Shown here piece after piece: positions 17,575 to 25,685 of a DNA stretch of 64,000 nt (its first letter is position 1; the number at the start of each line of letters is the position of its first letter). This stretch comes from Haloarcula sp. CBA1129 (GTDB taxonomy: Archaea > Halobacteriota > Halobacteria > Halobacteriales > Haloarculaceae). Under the pieces are notes generated by a model, which saw nothing but the letters and a program-made list of their open reading frames with translations, searched no databases and had not been told where the DNA came from. The stretch is taken from positions 2,666,001-2,730,000 of the forward strand of contig NZ_RKSM01000001.1 of assembly GCF_008729015.1 (NCBI RefSeq), given 5' to 3'. The translations under genes and the position numbers were made by a program.

Positions 17575-17590
17575 GGCGAATAAGGCTTAC
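17575..17590 (-). promoter_or_regulatory. TATA-like box of rnpB
   Basis: AAGCCTTATTCG on the minus strand lies about 26 bases before the deduced 5' end of the RNase P RNA, correct spacing for an archaeal promoter. Confidence 0.5.
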
Positions 17591-17597
17591 CAACCAC

Positions 17598-17656
17598 CTT
17601 TTTTCACCGGGGCTTCGCGCTCGCCGTCGGCGAGCGCTCAACCCCGGCCAAAAAAC
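17598..17656. repeat. Large GC hairpin flanked by A/T runs
   Basis: The plus strand contains GCGCTCGCCGTCGGCGAGCGC as a near-perfect hairpin (about 17618-17638), embedded in an outer CCGGGG...CCCCGG pairing. There is a T run on the left (cctttttt) and an A run on the right (ccaaaaaacg). Symmetry would allow termination in either direction. It sits between the rnpB promoter and the IS630 element. Confidence 0.45.
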
Positions 17657-17670
17657 GTGGGCGAAAAAAG

Positions 17671-18846
17671 CGCGAATCGCGTAGTACCTAGCGTAACTTT
17701 TGAAGATAACTGCCGAGATGATTGTCGATCCAAGAGGCCGCGAAACTCAGCTGAGCTGTGAGCTTCTCAAAGAGTTCGGTGAGGAGAGCGCGGTATTCTG
17801 CCGCGTTCTCCACAATCAACGGTGACGCTTCCCATTTCAGACTCTTCCAGACCTGCTCGATTGGGTTGAGATCCGGTGAGCCAACGGGGAGAAACACGAG
17901 GTCAATCCCGAGTTGATGGGCTCGCTTGCGTGTATACTCGCACACGTGTGAAGAGAAGTTATCCAAAACGAGCAGAATCCGAGCCAGCGGATTCTGCTCG
18001 CGGATCCCCTCGAGACACTCGCAAATTCGCTCTTTCTCCTGAGTGGTTGGAAACTGAAGTACACTCTCACCAGAGAGTGCATAGAACCCGACCGCTGGTT
18101 CGTCTAACTTCACCAGCGGTCGGGTGATGTGAGGGTCGTCGACGGTGTAGAGTCGCTATGAGTTGTCCCACGGTTGCGGATGCGATGTGTCGAGGAATCC
18201 AAGTACAGTTCCACCGTCCGTACGGATCTCTTCGTCAACGACCCAGCCTTCCTCGTCGTCTCCATCGCGTTTGTTGTGGGGCTCATCAGACCCCTCGTCG
18301 AACACGTCGCTGACGCGTTCGTCGAGGATCTCTTCGGCATTCTCTGGCCGTGATGGACGCTTAGTCCGTGGAATTGCGTAGGAGAGGCCGAGCTTTTCGA
18401 GGAATGTAGTGAGGTGGGCTGGGTGAAATTCAACGTCGAACTCCTCGTTGATGAGGTGCTGTATCTCCTGTTTCTTCCAGGGTTGGCCCTCACGGAGCAG
18501 GTCCAGGAGGCGTTCTCGTTGGGCTGGGCCGAGCTTCGGGGGCCTGCCGCCCCCGAAGTTCGGCATCAAAAGTCCGAGACCACCCTTGTTCCACCGACGA
18601 GCCCAGCGTGTTCCTGTTGCGGAGGACCTGCCGACGTCGTCGGCAGCGTCCTCCAGGGTCGCCCCCTTGTACAGCCGCTTAATGAAGATCAGCCGCTCAG
18701 TGAGTTTCTCATCCGTAGACTCTGTGAGGAGTCGATCGAGATCGTCCTCACTGAGGTGACGAACGATCTCTTTGCGGCGATCTCCAGACATACTCATACA
18801 TCATATTCCACCTTCATAACTTCCACTAGCCACTACGCGATTCGCG
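17671..18846 (-). mobile_element. IS630-type insertion sequence with 35-bp imperfect terminal repeats
   Basis: The element is about 1176 bp. The left end CGCGAATCGCGTAGT (17671-17685) is matched exactly in inverse at the right end (18832-18846), and similarity continues to 35 bp (17671-17705 against 18812-18846, ending TGAAG). It encodes one DDE transposase interrupted by an in-frame stop. IS630 elements duplicate TA. A TA occurs at the same place in both repeats, so the exact outer boundary could be at that TA instead. Confidence 0.8.
17688..18797 (-). pseudogene. IS630-family transposase interrupted by one in-frame TAG
   Basis: The N-terminal part (213 codons from 18797) has paired HTH domains (KGATLEDAADDVGRSSATGTRW; PAQRERLLDLLREG) and the first catalytic Asp in WVVDEEIRT (D188). 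Codon 214 is TAG (18158-18156) after QPWDNS. Reading continues in the same frame as RLYTVDDPHITRPLVKLDEP through LVLDNFSSH (second Asp) and SPDLNPIEQVWKSLK (catalytic Glu) to a stop at 17688. A single C-to-T change of CAG (Gln) would explain the stop. The full protein would be about 369 residues. Without readthrough it cannot transpose. Confidence 0.85.
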
Positions 18847-19094
18847 TGAAACCGCTCGCTTCGCTCGCGGTATGCTCGACAGCAGCAGTACTGTATTTGT
18901 GTCCCGTTTGCAGGCAAGCCTGCCCTTCCCCGTCTTCGTGAGCGAAGCGAACGAAGGCTCGTCAGAGCAGCGCTCTGACGGAGGGTCGCGCGACGGAGCG
19001 CGCTCCCGGCCACGGCAGAGAAGAGAAGTAATCAAAACGCGGGCAGCCACGCGAGTCAGCGACAATCGAACCGAGAGTGCCCAGTAGCGTGGAC
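18847..19094. other. Intergenic, hairpin-rich, no gene seen
   Basis: This holds several short inverted repeats (GCAGGCAAGCCTGC; GTCAGAGCAGCGCTCTGAC; GCGCGACGGAGCGCGC) and purine-rich stretches repeating GAGCGAAGCGAACGAA. It lies downstream of nitrite reductase, so some hairpins may terminate that transcript. No coding sequence is convincing. Confidence 0.5.
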
Positions 19095-20858
19095 TTAGTC
19101 GTCGGACGGCAGCGGCTCGCCGGAGCCGTCGGTCGGCGCGGGCGAGGACTGCATGTCGTCGTCCTCTGCGTAGGGATACCACGTCATCTTCGTGTTGTGC
19201 ATGTACGGGTCGTCGTAGTCCGTCTCTTCGGGTTCGACCATCTCGGCCAGCGTCTCCTCGTCGCGGTCCTCAACGAAGTCACGGAAGGTCTCGCCGCCCT
19301 CGCGGGCGTCCTCGAAGTTGTTGACGAGGTTCTTGATCGCGCCGGGGACTTCGTCGGCCGGGACACGCATCTCCACCCAGTCGGCGAAGCGCGGGTCGTC
19401 GCCGAGGCCGCCGCCGAGACCGATGTCGAGCGCCTCGACCGGCTCGCCGTCCTTGCGGGTCTTCATCCCACGCAGGGACACGTCGGCGATCTGGGGCTGG
19501 GCACAGGAGGCCGTACAGCCCGAGAGGTGGATGTGGAAGTCCTTGTGGTCTTCGGGCAGTTCGACGTTGTCCTTGAGCCAGCGGGCGTAGCGGACCTGCC
19601 GGTTCTTCGTCTCGACGATAGAGAGCGAACAGTACTCCGTGCCCGTGCAGGCGATGGAGCCACGCATGAACGGCGACGGGTCCGGGGAGTAGTTCTCCAG
19701 CAGGGGTTCGCTGGTGAACGCGTCGAGGTTCTCCTCGGGAACGTCGGTGACGATGATGTTCTGGCGCTGAGTCAGTCGGACCTCGCCGGAACCGTACTCG
19801 TCGGCGAGTTCCGCGAGTTCGATAACGTCGTCGGCACCCATCCGGCCGACCAGCACGTTCAGGCCGACGTAGTAGTTGCCGTCCTTCTGCTCGTGGATCC
19901 CGACGTGGTCGTTGTGCCCGTCCTGAGACCCAGTGTTGTAGCTGTACTGGTCGCGCATGTCCTCGCCTGCGGTCGGCAGTTCGAAGTCGACGTACTCCTC
20001 CTGCAGGACAGAGCGCATCTTCTCCGGTCCCCATTCGTCCATGAGGAACTTGATACGGGCGTTGAAGCGGTCCTCGCGGTCACCGTGCTCGCGGAAGAGC
20101 GTGGACATACCGTGGGCCACGTCGGCGGCCTGCTCCGGCGGCACCCACACGTCGATATCACGGGCGAGGCGCGGTTCCTTACGGGAGAGGCCGCCGCCGA
20201 TACGGACATTGAAGCCGAGTTCGCCGTCCTTCTCGGCCGGTTCGAAGGCGAGGTCGTTGATGTCGCCCTGCCCACAGCCCTCGTCACAGCCGGCGATGGC
20301 GACCTTCCACTTCCGCGGGAGGTTCGAGTAGTCGTCGTTGCCCTTGAACGTCTCGTGAAGGTCCTCGGCGACGGGCCAAGCATCGACGTGCTCGTGCTTG
20401 TCCTTACCAGCGACCGGACAGCCGACGATGTTCCGCCAAGAGTCGCCACAGGCCTGTTGCGTTCCCAGACCGACGGCTTCGAGCTTCTCGAAGATCTCCG
20501 GGATGTCCTCCAGCTTGATCCAGTGAAGCTGGATGCTCTGGCGAGTCGTCCAGTCACAGTAGGCGTCGCCGAACTCGGGGTTGTCGGCAGGCCCGCTGGC
20601 GTACTCCTTGGCGACCTCACCGATGACTTCGAGCTGGCCGGGCTTGATGACGCCGTTTGGCGTCCCGATGCGCATCATGAAATAGGACTCCTGACCGGAG
20701 CGCTGGTGGTACAGCCCCCACCACTTGAAGCGCTCGAACCAAGCGTCGTGTTCGTCCTCCGGGATGGCGTCCCAGCCTTTCTCCGCGAACTCCATCAAAT
20801 GCTCCCGGATCTCGTTACCGTAAACCTCGTCCTTCCATTTCTCGACTTTACTGGGCAT
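19095..20858 (-). CDS. nirA: Ferredoxin-dependent assimilatory nitrite reductase (NirA/NasD type)
   Basis: The 587 residues form the siroheme/[4Fe-4S] nitrite/sulfite reductase family with two ferredoxin-like repeats. Cluster cysteines are C404 and C410 (CTGTEYC) plus C448 and C452 (SGCTASC), and siroheme-side arginines lie in TRQSIQLHW and TQRQNIIV. Nitrite reductase is preferred over sulfite reductase because of the overall similarity to haloarchaeal NasD, though motif reading alone cannot fully separate them. It reduces nitrite to ammonia with six electrons. The start at 20858 follows a TATA box and palindrome. No nitrate reductase or transporter is adjacent. Confidence 0.88.
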   Translation of the reverse strand: MPSKVEKWKDEVYGNEIREHLMEFAEKGWDAIPEDEHDAWFERFKWWGLYHQRSGQESYFMMRIGTPNGVIKPGQLEVIGEVAKEYASGPADNPEFGDAYCDWTTRQSIQLHWIKLEDIPEIFEKLEAVGLGTQQACGDSWRNIVGCPVAGKDKHEHVDAWPVAEDLHETFKGNDDYSNLPRKWKVAIAGCDEGCGQGDINDLAFEPAEKDGELGFNVRIGGGLSRKEPRLARDIDVWVPPEQAADVAHGMSTLFREHGDREDRFNARIKFLMDEWGPEKMRSVLQEEYVDFELPTAGEDMRDQYSYNTGSQDGHNDHVGIHEQKDGNYYVGLNVLVGRMGADDVIELAELADEYGSGEVRLTQRQNIIVTDVPEENLDAFTSEPLLENYSPDPSPFMRGSIACTGTEYCSLSIVETKNRQVRYARWLKDNVELPEDHKDFHIHLSGCTASCAQPQIADVSLRGMKTRKDGEPVEALDIGLGGGLGDDPRFADWVEMRVPADEVPGAIKNLVNNFEDAREGGETFRDFVEDRDEETLAEMVEPEETDYDDPYMHNTKMTWYPYAEDDDMQSSPAPTDGSGEPLPSDD

Positions 20859-20877
20859 AGCTAATGTGTTCTTCCAC

Positions 20878-20905
20878 AAGTCTCACAGACTTATACAACA
20901 CACTT
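20878..20905 (-). promoter_or_regulatory. nirA promoter with perfect 15-bp palindrome at the start region
   Basis: AAGTCTCACAGACTT (20878-20892, arms AAGTCT/AGACTT) lies between the TATA-like TTGTATAAG (about 20891-20900) and the ATG at 20858. A protein bound there would block the predicted transcription start, so it is a good candidate for a nitrogen or nitrite-responsive repressor site. Confidence 0.6.
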
Positions 20906-20950
20906 TGCCGTCAACCGTCTCCCCCACTCCCCGAAACAAGACATTCTTGC

Positions 20951-21292
20951 CTATTCTACGGGGTGGGCAAGCCGGGTTCGCTTCTCCGGAAAATGGACGC
21001 TCTGGTGGACAACACCGTAGAACTCGCCGGAGTCGGGGTCTACGACGCGGCCGACCGTCAGCCAGTCGGTAACACCGCTTTCACCGCAGGCGATACATTG
21101 TCCGGCTATGCGTGCCTGAATGTCCGGGTAATCGATGCCCACCTTCACGAACCCTTCGGCGAGGAAATCCGTCGTCTCACACCCACAGAAGTCGCTTCGC
21201 GCCAACAACCACAGGTCCGAGACGTTCACTTCCCGCGAGTCATTGACGGAGATCCAAGCCCCATCATCGAGTTGGTGAACGTCAGTCGTCAT
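20951..21292 (-). CDS. Small conserved protein with two Cys pairs
   Basis: The function is unknown. Of 113 residues, DFCGCETTDFL (about 35-45) and GQCIACGESG (about 64-73) supply CxC and CxxC pairs that could form a zinc ribbon. The rest is predicted beta-rich (WISVNDSREVNVSDLWLLARSD; DWLTVGRVVDPDSGEFYGVVH). It precedes nirA by 92 bp on the same strand, but nirA has its own promoter and operator, so co-transcription is uncertain. A role linked to nitrite reduction is only suggested by position. Confidence 0.65.
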   Translation of the reverse strand: MTTDVHQLDDGAWISVNDSREVNVSDLWLLARSDFCGCETTDFLAEGFVKVGIDYPDIQARIAGQCIACGESGVTDWLTVGRVVDPDSGEFYGVVHQSVHFPEKRTRLAHPVE

Positions 21293-21563
21293 TACATCTC
21301 ATTAGATTCCCGAGGCACCTGAGGGCATCGGCGGTCGCAAGTATCACCGGGTCGAGTCGAATCCGGCGCAGTCATGCGGTGAGTGCATCAGTGGATAATA
21401 ACCCACTATTTGTTGGGCAGTGTACGAGATACGCACAGATATTGCCTGTAAGTCGCAGTGCGGGCCAAGCTTACAGGAGAGTCCGTGTTTAAGATAATGG
21501 GGGCATTATGATGGATTACGACACCACATGGCGGCCACGCAGGTCGCCGCTGTGACAGAAACG

Positions 21564-21710
21564 ATGACGAACGCACAACAGACTCACGACGACGACGCCG
21601 AACGCGAAGAGCCGACCACAGACCACCTCGACAATGTCGAGGATGGTTGCGGCTGCACAGAAATCTGGGAGCACATGAGCGAAGAGCGCGAAAGCGCCTC
21701 TGACGACTGA
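21564..21710 (+). CDS. Very small acidic Cys-containing protein
   Basis: The 48 residues from MTNAQQTH are dominated by Asp and Glu, with the conserved-looking end VEDGCGCTEIWEHMSEERE. The CGC motif and the WEH segment look like a haloarchaeal micro-protein family, and I do not know a function. An upstream in-frame ATG at 21528 would add 12 residues. A TATA-like TTTAAGATA lies near 21488-21497. Confidence 0.6.
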   Translation: MTNAQQTHDDDAEREEPTTDHLDNVEDGCGCTEIWEHMSEERESASDD

Positions 21711-21839
21711 TACAGACTGTTGTGACTACGTACTGATTGCGCCGACGCCGGGTCGGCGACATCCGGGAATGACTTACAATGGCCTGTATGACACCCCCGT
21801 ACGGGATACTTTTGTGCGGCGCTCCCCAAGCACGTAGCG

Positions 21840-22517
21840 ATGCCTGAGGGGCCCGACAACTACGTTCCATCGACCGACCGTGAATCACCGGTCGGTAAAC
21901 CGGTCATCCGCGGGGACCCGGCGCTCACTGGCCAGCGACCCGAGGAAGCCATCGAGTTCGATCCCAACGACTCCGAGAGCCTCGAGCTCGCCGCCAGAAC
22001 AGTCGAGAAATTCTCCGAGAACACCGCCGGCGCTGACGACAACGTGTTCATTCTGCGCGGCGCAGCCGCGTGCGCTGCCTTGGTCCGCGGTGAAGGGTCC
22101 TACAAGGCCGCTGCCGGGCGGGCCGGCGGCGAAGCGTCGGTCTCGTTCATTCGCAAGTGGTCCCGCGTACACGACCTTCCACGATCCGTCCGCATTCACG
22201 TTGCCAAGGGAGAGATCGCGCCGACGGCGGCCAAACACATCGCCAGAGTCTCCGGCGAGTCCCGCCTGCTGCTGGCGTGGGCCGCCCTCGACCACGACCT
22301 CACCGTCCGCCAGATCCGGTCGGTCGCCAGCAGTGTCAACGACGGGGCGTCCGTCGACGCGGCGCTCGCCAGAAACGGGTACGCGCTGGGTGAATTACGA
22401 ACACAGCTCGGCCGCGACGCTTACTGCCGACTCCGCCGTCAGGCCGCACTTGATGGGGTGTCTCCGGGGGAAGTCATCAGTGAGGCTATCGAGTCGTACT
22501 TCGACGACGGACCGTAA
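21840..22517 (+). CDS. ParB/KorB-like HTH protein (DUF7119-like)
   Basis: The 225 residues have a disordered N-terminus (1-45), a helical core resembling the ParB DNA-binding HTH (SYKAAAGRAGGEASVSFIRKWSRVHDLPRSVRIHVAKGEIAPTAAKHIARV, about 88-140) and a short C-terminal segment similar to ribbon-helix-helix proteins (YCRLRRQAALDGVSPGEVISEAIESYF). The ParB N-terminal nuclease-like domain is absent. A TATA-like GATACTTTT at about 21805-21813 puts the transcript start next to the ATG. It lies directly upstream of tRNA-Lys. The targets are unknown, and my DUF number is from memory. Confidence 0.7.
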   Translation: MPEGPDNYVPSTDRESPVGKPVIRGDPALTGQRPEEAIEFDPNDSESLELAARTVEKFSENTAGADDNVFILRGAAACAALVRGEGSYKAAAGRAGGEASVSFIRKWSRVHDLPRSVRIHVAKGEIAPTAAKHIARVSGESRLLLAWAALDHDLTVRQIRSVASSVNDGASVDAALARNGYALGELRTQLGRDAYCRLRRQAALDGVSPGEVISEAIESYFDDGP

Positions 22518-22551
22518 GGTCTTAATCGCCGCTCCCCCGAGCGAATAGCGA

Positions 22552-22625
22552 GGGCCGGTAGCTCAGTTAGGCAGAGCGTCTGGCTTTTAACCAGATGGTC
22601 GGGGGTTCAACTCCCTCCCGGCCCG
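22552..22625 (+). tRNA. tRNA-Lys (anticodon UUU)
   Basis: The acceptor GGGCCGG pairs with CCGGCCC, the D arm is GCTCAGTTAGGCAGAGC, the anticodon stem-loop is TCTGG-CTTTTAA-CCAGA (anticodon TTT), and the T arm is GGGGGTTCAACTCCC. The discriminator is G and CCA is not encoded. Confidence 0.95.
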
Positions 22626-22717
22626 CTTCTACGACGAACGGATGTGAGGAGTGAAGCGGCTATGGAGAGCGTTGAACCCTGCCAGTCGCGCGCAGCGGAG
22701 CGAGCACGTCTGGCTCC

Positions 22718-22739
22718 GGTTCAACCCTCCCGGCCCGCT
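22718..22739 (+). repeat. Partial copy of the tRNA-Lys 3' end (att-like)
   Basis: GGTTCAACCCTCCCGGCCCGCT repeats the T-arm and acceptor end of the tRNA at 22604-22627 with a 2-base deletion, 114 bp downstream. Such 3' fragments are left by integration into tRNA genes. Confidence 0.6.
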
Positions 22740-22819
22740 GTTCTGTGTACAAGAAGCGGCGCGACAGTGCACAGTTCGAGACCGGTTCATTTACCACCGA
22801 GACAGCGAATGTCACCAGT

Positions 22820-23047
22820 ATGGATGGAACTACCGGTACGGTTCAGCGCGTACTCACGCAGCCGTTGCGCCCGCTAGGTGTCACTGTCGGCGTCTTGCTC
22901 GTCGTCGCCACGCTCGCAGCGGTTGCCGGGACACCATGGCAGACGCAGGCGTCGATGGGCGCGGTGATTGTACAGATGGTCGCGGCAGTCCTGATGGGTG
23001 TAATCGGTATCGGACTGGCGTACATCAGCTGGGCAGCCGACGCGTAA
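22820..23047 (+). CDS. Small two-helix membrane protein
   Basis: The 75 residues start at MDGTTGTVQRVL (ATG at 22820), with hydrophobic helices at about 20-37 (VTVGVLLVVATLAAVAG) and 45-70 (GAVIVQMVAAVLMGVIGIGLAYI). No known domain is recognised. It converges with the 23084-23953 gene, with stops 37 bp apart. The ATG inside GTATGG lies after a weakly AT-rich stretch. An extended frame from 22745 would cross the duplicated tRNA segment region and is not favoured. Confidence 0.65.
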   Translation: MDGTTGTVQRVLTQPLRPLGVTVGVLLVVATLAAVAGTPWQTQASMGAVIVQMVAAVLMGVIGIGLAYISWAADA

Positions 23048-23083
23048 GTCAGTCACAAAAAAGGTCGAAAACGGACGTCGGTG

Positions 23084-23953
23084 TTATCCGCGGACAGGCA
23101 TATACGCCATCGAAAGCATCAGCACGGCCGCAATGCCCGAGAGTATCGAGACGCCCCAGAAACCGTTCTTGCGCTCGTGGAAGTAGTCCTGCTGGTCGAG
23201 CGTCGTCTGATACTGATCGTACTGCTGAATCGGGACGATCTGGACGGTGCTATGGTCGGGGAAGTGCGTGAAGAACCGCTGCTCGCTCAGCGTGACGTTC
23301 CCACCCTCCGAAAGCTCGACGGTATTTTCCCGTGGGGCGAACCATTCGAGCGTCGCGCCGCTATCGGACACCGCTGAGATGGTGGTCTCCTGAGTGCCGC
23401 TATCGGTCGCGTACGGGTAGGTATCGCCGGTGGTAAACGTCACCGTCTCCGGTTCCGGGAGCCACTCGTTCAGCGGGACCTGCGTATTGTTCGACTGGTA
23501 GACAACGTACTGCGTCCCGTTCTGGGTCGCCAGCGTGTTCTGGACCGAGGAATCCGCGGCGAGGAGCGCGCTGACGTTGAGATCCTCTTCAAGCGTCACC
23601 GTGCTCTCGTTGCTGTCGGTGTGGACGCGATAGGTGTCGTTCTGGTAGGTCGTCGTGGCGTTGTGCTCTAATGTTGCAGTATACCGTGACGATTCGTTCG
23701 TCCACGAGAGGTCAGCTGCCATACTGCCGCCGCCACCGCCGCCGTGGCCGCCACCGCCGCCACCGGACATGTGGATGTTCGTGGCTGTGTATTCCGTTCC
23801 GTCGACAGTGAACGTACTCTCGTTGGTCAGTTCGGCGTCAGCGTCGAGCGACACCGCCGGCCGCTGACTCTCCGCGACGCCGATGTAGGCGTACGCAGCA
23901 ACACTGATAACGAGGAAGAACGCGAAGTACGCCGCCGCGGCTCGTCGTTGCAT
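23084..23953 (-). CDS. Membrane-anchored extracellular protein with Gly/His-rich loop
   Basis: The 289 residues have an N-terminal helix (about 8-25), an extracellular domain rich in N-x-S/T glycosylation sites (NES, NESS, NATTT, NDT, NVS, NGT, NNT) and a C-terminal helix (about 265-285). A glycine-rich segment, HMSGGGGGGHGGGGGG, starts near residue 61 and contains spaced histidines that might bind metal. The sequence resembles no enzyme I recognise. It is probably a surface protein of the haloarchaeal envelope. Confidence 0.7.
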   Translation of the reverse strand: MQRRAAAAYFAFFLVISVAAYAYIGVAESQRPAVSLDADAELTNESTFTVDGTEYTATNIHMSGGGGGGHGGGGGGSMAADLSWTNESSRYTATLEHNATTTYQNDTYRVHTDSNESTVTLEEDLNVSALLAADSSVQNTLATQNGTQYVVYQSNNTQVPLNEWLPEPETVTFTTGDTYPYATDSGTQETTISAVSDSGATLEWFAPRENTVELSEGGNVTLSEQRFFTHFPDHSTVQIVPIQQYDQYQTTLDQQDYFHERKNGFWGVSILSGIAAVLMLSMAYMPVRG

Positions 23954-24062
23954 ATCAGGAGGGTCAGTCGCCGCGCCGTTTAATGATTACTTTTCGAGCG
24001 CACCGGTACGCGGGTGGCAAGAGCGTTTCACCCCAGAACGGCGGTGTCGATGTATCCACCAG

Positions 24063-24395
24063 TCAGGGTGTCTCAGACTCGCCAGCGAGAACGTCGTAGC
24101 TGTCGAGCGTCCCTGCCATCGACGGGGCATCCGGATCGTCTTTGCGCTGTGTCCCGTAGTCCATCCACACGCCGCTCGTGTAACTGTACATTTCGAAGGC
24201 GGCGTCGGTCTCGACGACGACATCGATGACTGCGTCTTCGGGGGCATCATCGAGAACGACAGCCGACCGAATGTCGTTGTCGTGGTGCATCACCCAGACT
24301 GCGACAGCACCGTCGATGTCGTCCAGCAGGGCACTGGCTTCCGCCAGCGAGAGCGGGCGGTGAGGCCAGTTGTCGGCGGGTTCTGGTTCGTCCAT
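24063..24395 (-). CDS. Small acidic protein of unknown function
   Basis: The 110 residues include a predicted alpha-beta core (SLAEASALLDDIDGAVAVWVMHHDNDIRSAVVLDD; AVIDVVVETDAAFEMYSY) typical of soluble haloarchaeal proteins. There are no cysteines, membrane segments or catalytic motifs. Neighbours on the same strand are other small unknown genes with their own spacing, so there is no operon inference. Confidence 0.6.
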   Translation of the reverse strand: MDEPEPADNWPHRPLSLAEASALLDDIDGAVAVWVMHHDNDIRSAVVLDDAPEDAVIDVVVETDAAFEMYSYTSGVWMDYGTQRKDDPDAPSMAGTLDSYDVLAGESETP

Positions 24396-24454
24396 ACCAG
24401 TAAAATGGGCCGGAACAGCATCGGTGTTCCCCCGTTGCCGGAGTCGCCCGACCG

Positions 24455-24634
24455 TCAGTCGGCGAAGTAGCTGGTGAAAAAGCCGGACAGGAACGACGAG
24501 ATAGCGACGGCCATGGCCATGTCAGTCAGGCTCCACGGCGCGTCTTCGTCGTCGGCCAACCAGACAGTGATAGCGACGCTGACGACCAGTGAGACGATGC
24601 CATTGAGGAGGTGCTTGTTCTTGAACAGGCTCAT
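24455..24634 (-). CDS. 59-residue membrane protein
   Basis: The start at 24634 (MSLFKNKHLLNGIVSL) gives two hydrophobic segments (about 11-26, 38-56) separated by a short acidic WLADDEDAPW loop. No family is recognised. The acidic loop and C-terminal SYFAD are the only distinctive points. Confidence 0.55.
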   Translation of the reverse strand: MSLFKNKHLLNGIVSLVVSVAITVWLADDEDAPWSLTDMAMAVAISSFLSGFFTSYFAD

Positions 24635-24745
24635 ACGCCTGTTCGTTGGTGCGGGGTTCGTATAGAGATTACCCACAAGCGATGTGTCGCTGACTGAAAC
24701 GTGGCCACTGAATTCGCTTAATGTGAGGCCCTGTCGCTGGGACAG

Positions 24746-25054
24746 TTAGCCGTCACAGCAAACCGTGTATCGAACGTCGGAGTGGACCAGCGATTCGACC
24801 CGCTCGACAACGCTATCGATAGTCTCGAACTGCCCGAACTTGCTCACGACCGCATCGTCCGCGCGGACCACGACTGTCCACCGGTGACCGTCTGGACCAT
24901 CGTTCCGCTCGAACGCGAACTCGCGGTCTGGCAGCCGAGCGACGACTGGGCCGTCGGTGGTGACCGCCCACGACACGCTACCGGCGAGTGTGCGGTCCAG
25001 TGCCGTTTCGAGTCGTCGGGCGAGTCTGGCCATCGGTTCGTCCTGTGCGTCCAT
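24746..25054 (-). CDS. Small conserved protein, divergent from 25089 gene
   Basis: The 102 residues from MDAQDEPMARLARRL have a helical N-terminus, then beta strands (SWAVTTDGPVVARLPDREFAFERND; HRWTVVVRADDAVVSKFG) and a C-terminal CC pair (YTVCCDG). The function is unknown. The 34 bp to the divergent gene at 25089 must hold both promoters, which suggests joint regulation. Confidence 0.6.
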   Translation of the reverse strand: MDAQDEPMARLARRLETALDRTLAGSVSWAVTTDGPVVARLPDREFAFERNDGPDGHRWTVVVRADDAVVSKFGQFETIDSVVERVESLVHSDVRYTVCCDG

Positions 25055-25088
25055 AGGGAAGCGTTGGGGTCCAGAAGCATAAGCCGTT

Positions 25089-25547
25089 GTGACACTACAC
25101 AACGTTCAAACGGCCGAAACCCGTACAGAGGATGTGACTCAGTCGCTTCTCGTCTACGACGGCAGTACTGACCTGTTCCGGCGCGCTGCCGAGACGGTAA
25201 CTCGCTGTGCCACGGACATCACGCCCGTCCCTTGGGAATCCGATGCGATTCAGGCGTTTCTCCGAGCGCAGTTCGACGACTCACCGTTCGCGTTCATTCT
25301 GATCGAAGGGGAGTCCGTCCACGTCGGCGAAGCGGCTGTGAAGGAAGCGCTGGAAGGACTTGATGTCGCATCCCCTGTCGCCCGGTTGGCCGAACAGGTG
25401 TATCCCACCGCTGCTGCGCCGTTCGGGCGCGTCGTCCACGGACAGGCCCCGTCCGATATCCACGGGACCTTTCCACTGGACGAGACGGCGAAAAGCCACA
25501 TCGAACCGCTTCGGAAGGTCCACACGATCCCTGTCGAAACAGAGTAA
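25089..25547 (+). CDS. Unknown soluble protein, thioredoxin-fold-like
   Basis: The 152 residues contain LLVYDGSTDLFRRAAETVTR and VPWESDAIQAFLRAQFDDSPFAFILIEGESVHVGEAAVKEALE. This layout resembles the DCC thioredoxin-like family, but the catalytic CC pair is missing (DGSTDLF in place of DGxCxxC). It is probably a redox-inactive relative, if the relationship is real. It is divergently arranged with the 24746-25054 gene. Confidence 0.55.
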   Translation: MTLHNVQTAETRTEDVTQSLLVYDGSTDLFRRAAETVTRCATDITPVPWESDAIQAFLRAQFDDSPFAFILIEGESVHVGEAAVKEALEGLDVASPVARLAEQVYPTAAAPFGRVVHGQAPSDIHGTFPLDETAKSHIEPLRKVHTIPVETE

Positions 25548-25685
25548 GTGGGTGAGCAGTGACATAGCCGATCGAAACTGGCCCGTTGCGCGATAGAGTG
25601 GCCTGCGAGCACAACAGTTGCCGTTGGCGACGAGTCTGGACGATGCACCGCCACGTACGCCACGCTACATTGAGCAGTCGCATCG

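Noticed and set aside
19077-20864. 595-codon plus-strand frame opposite nirA
   Set aside because: Exact mirror of the nirA codons in the opposite frame; no recognisable domain.
25089-25547. Active thiol-disulfide (DCC family) oxidoreductase
   Set aside because: The N-terminal segment resembles the family but the catalytic cysteines are absent.
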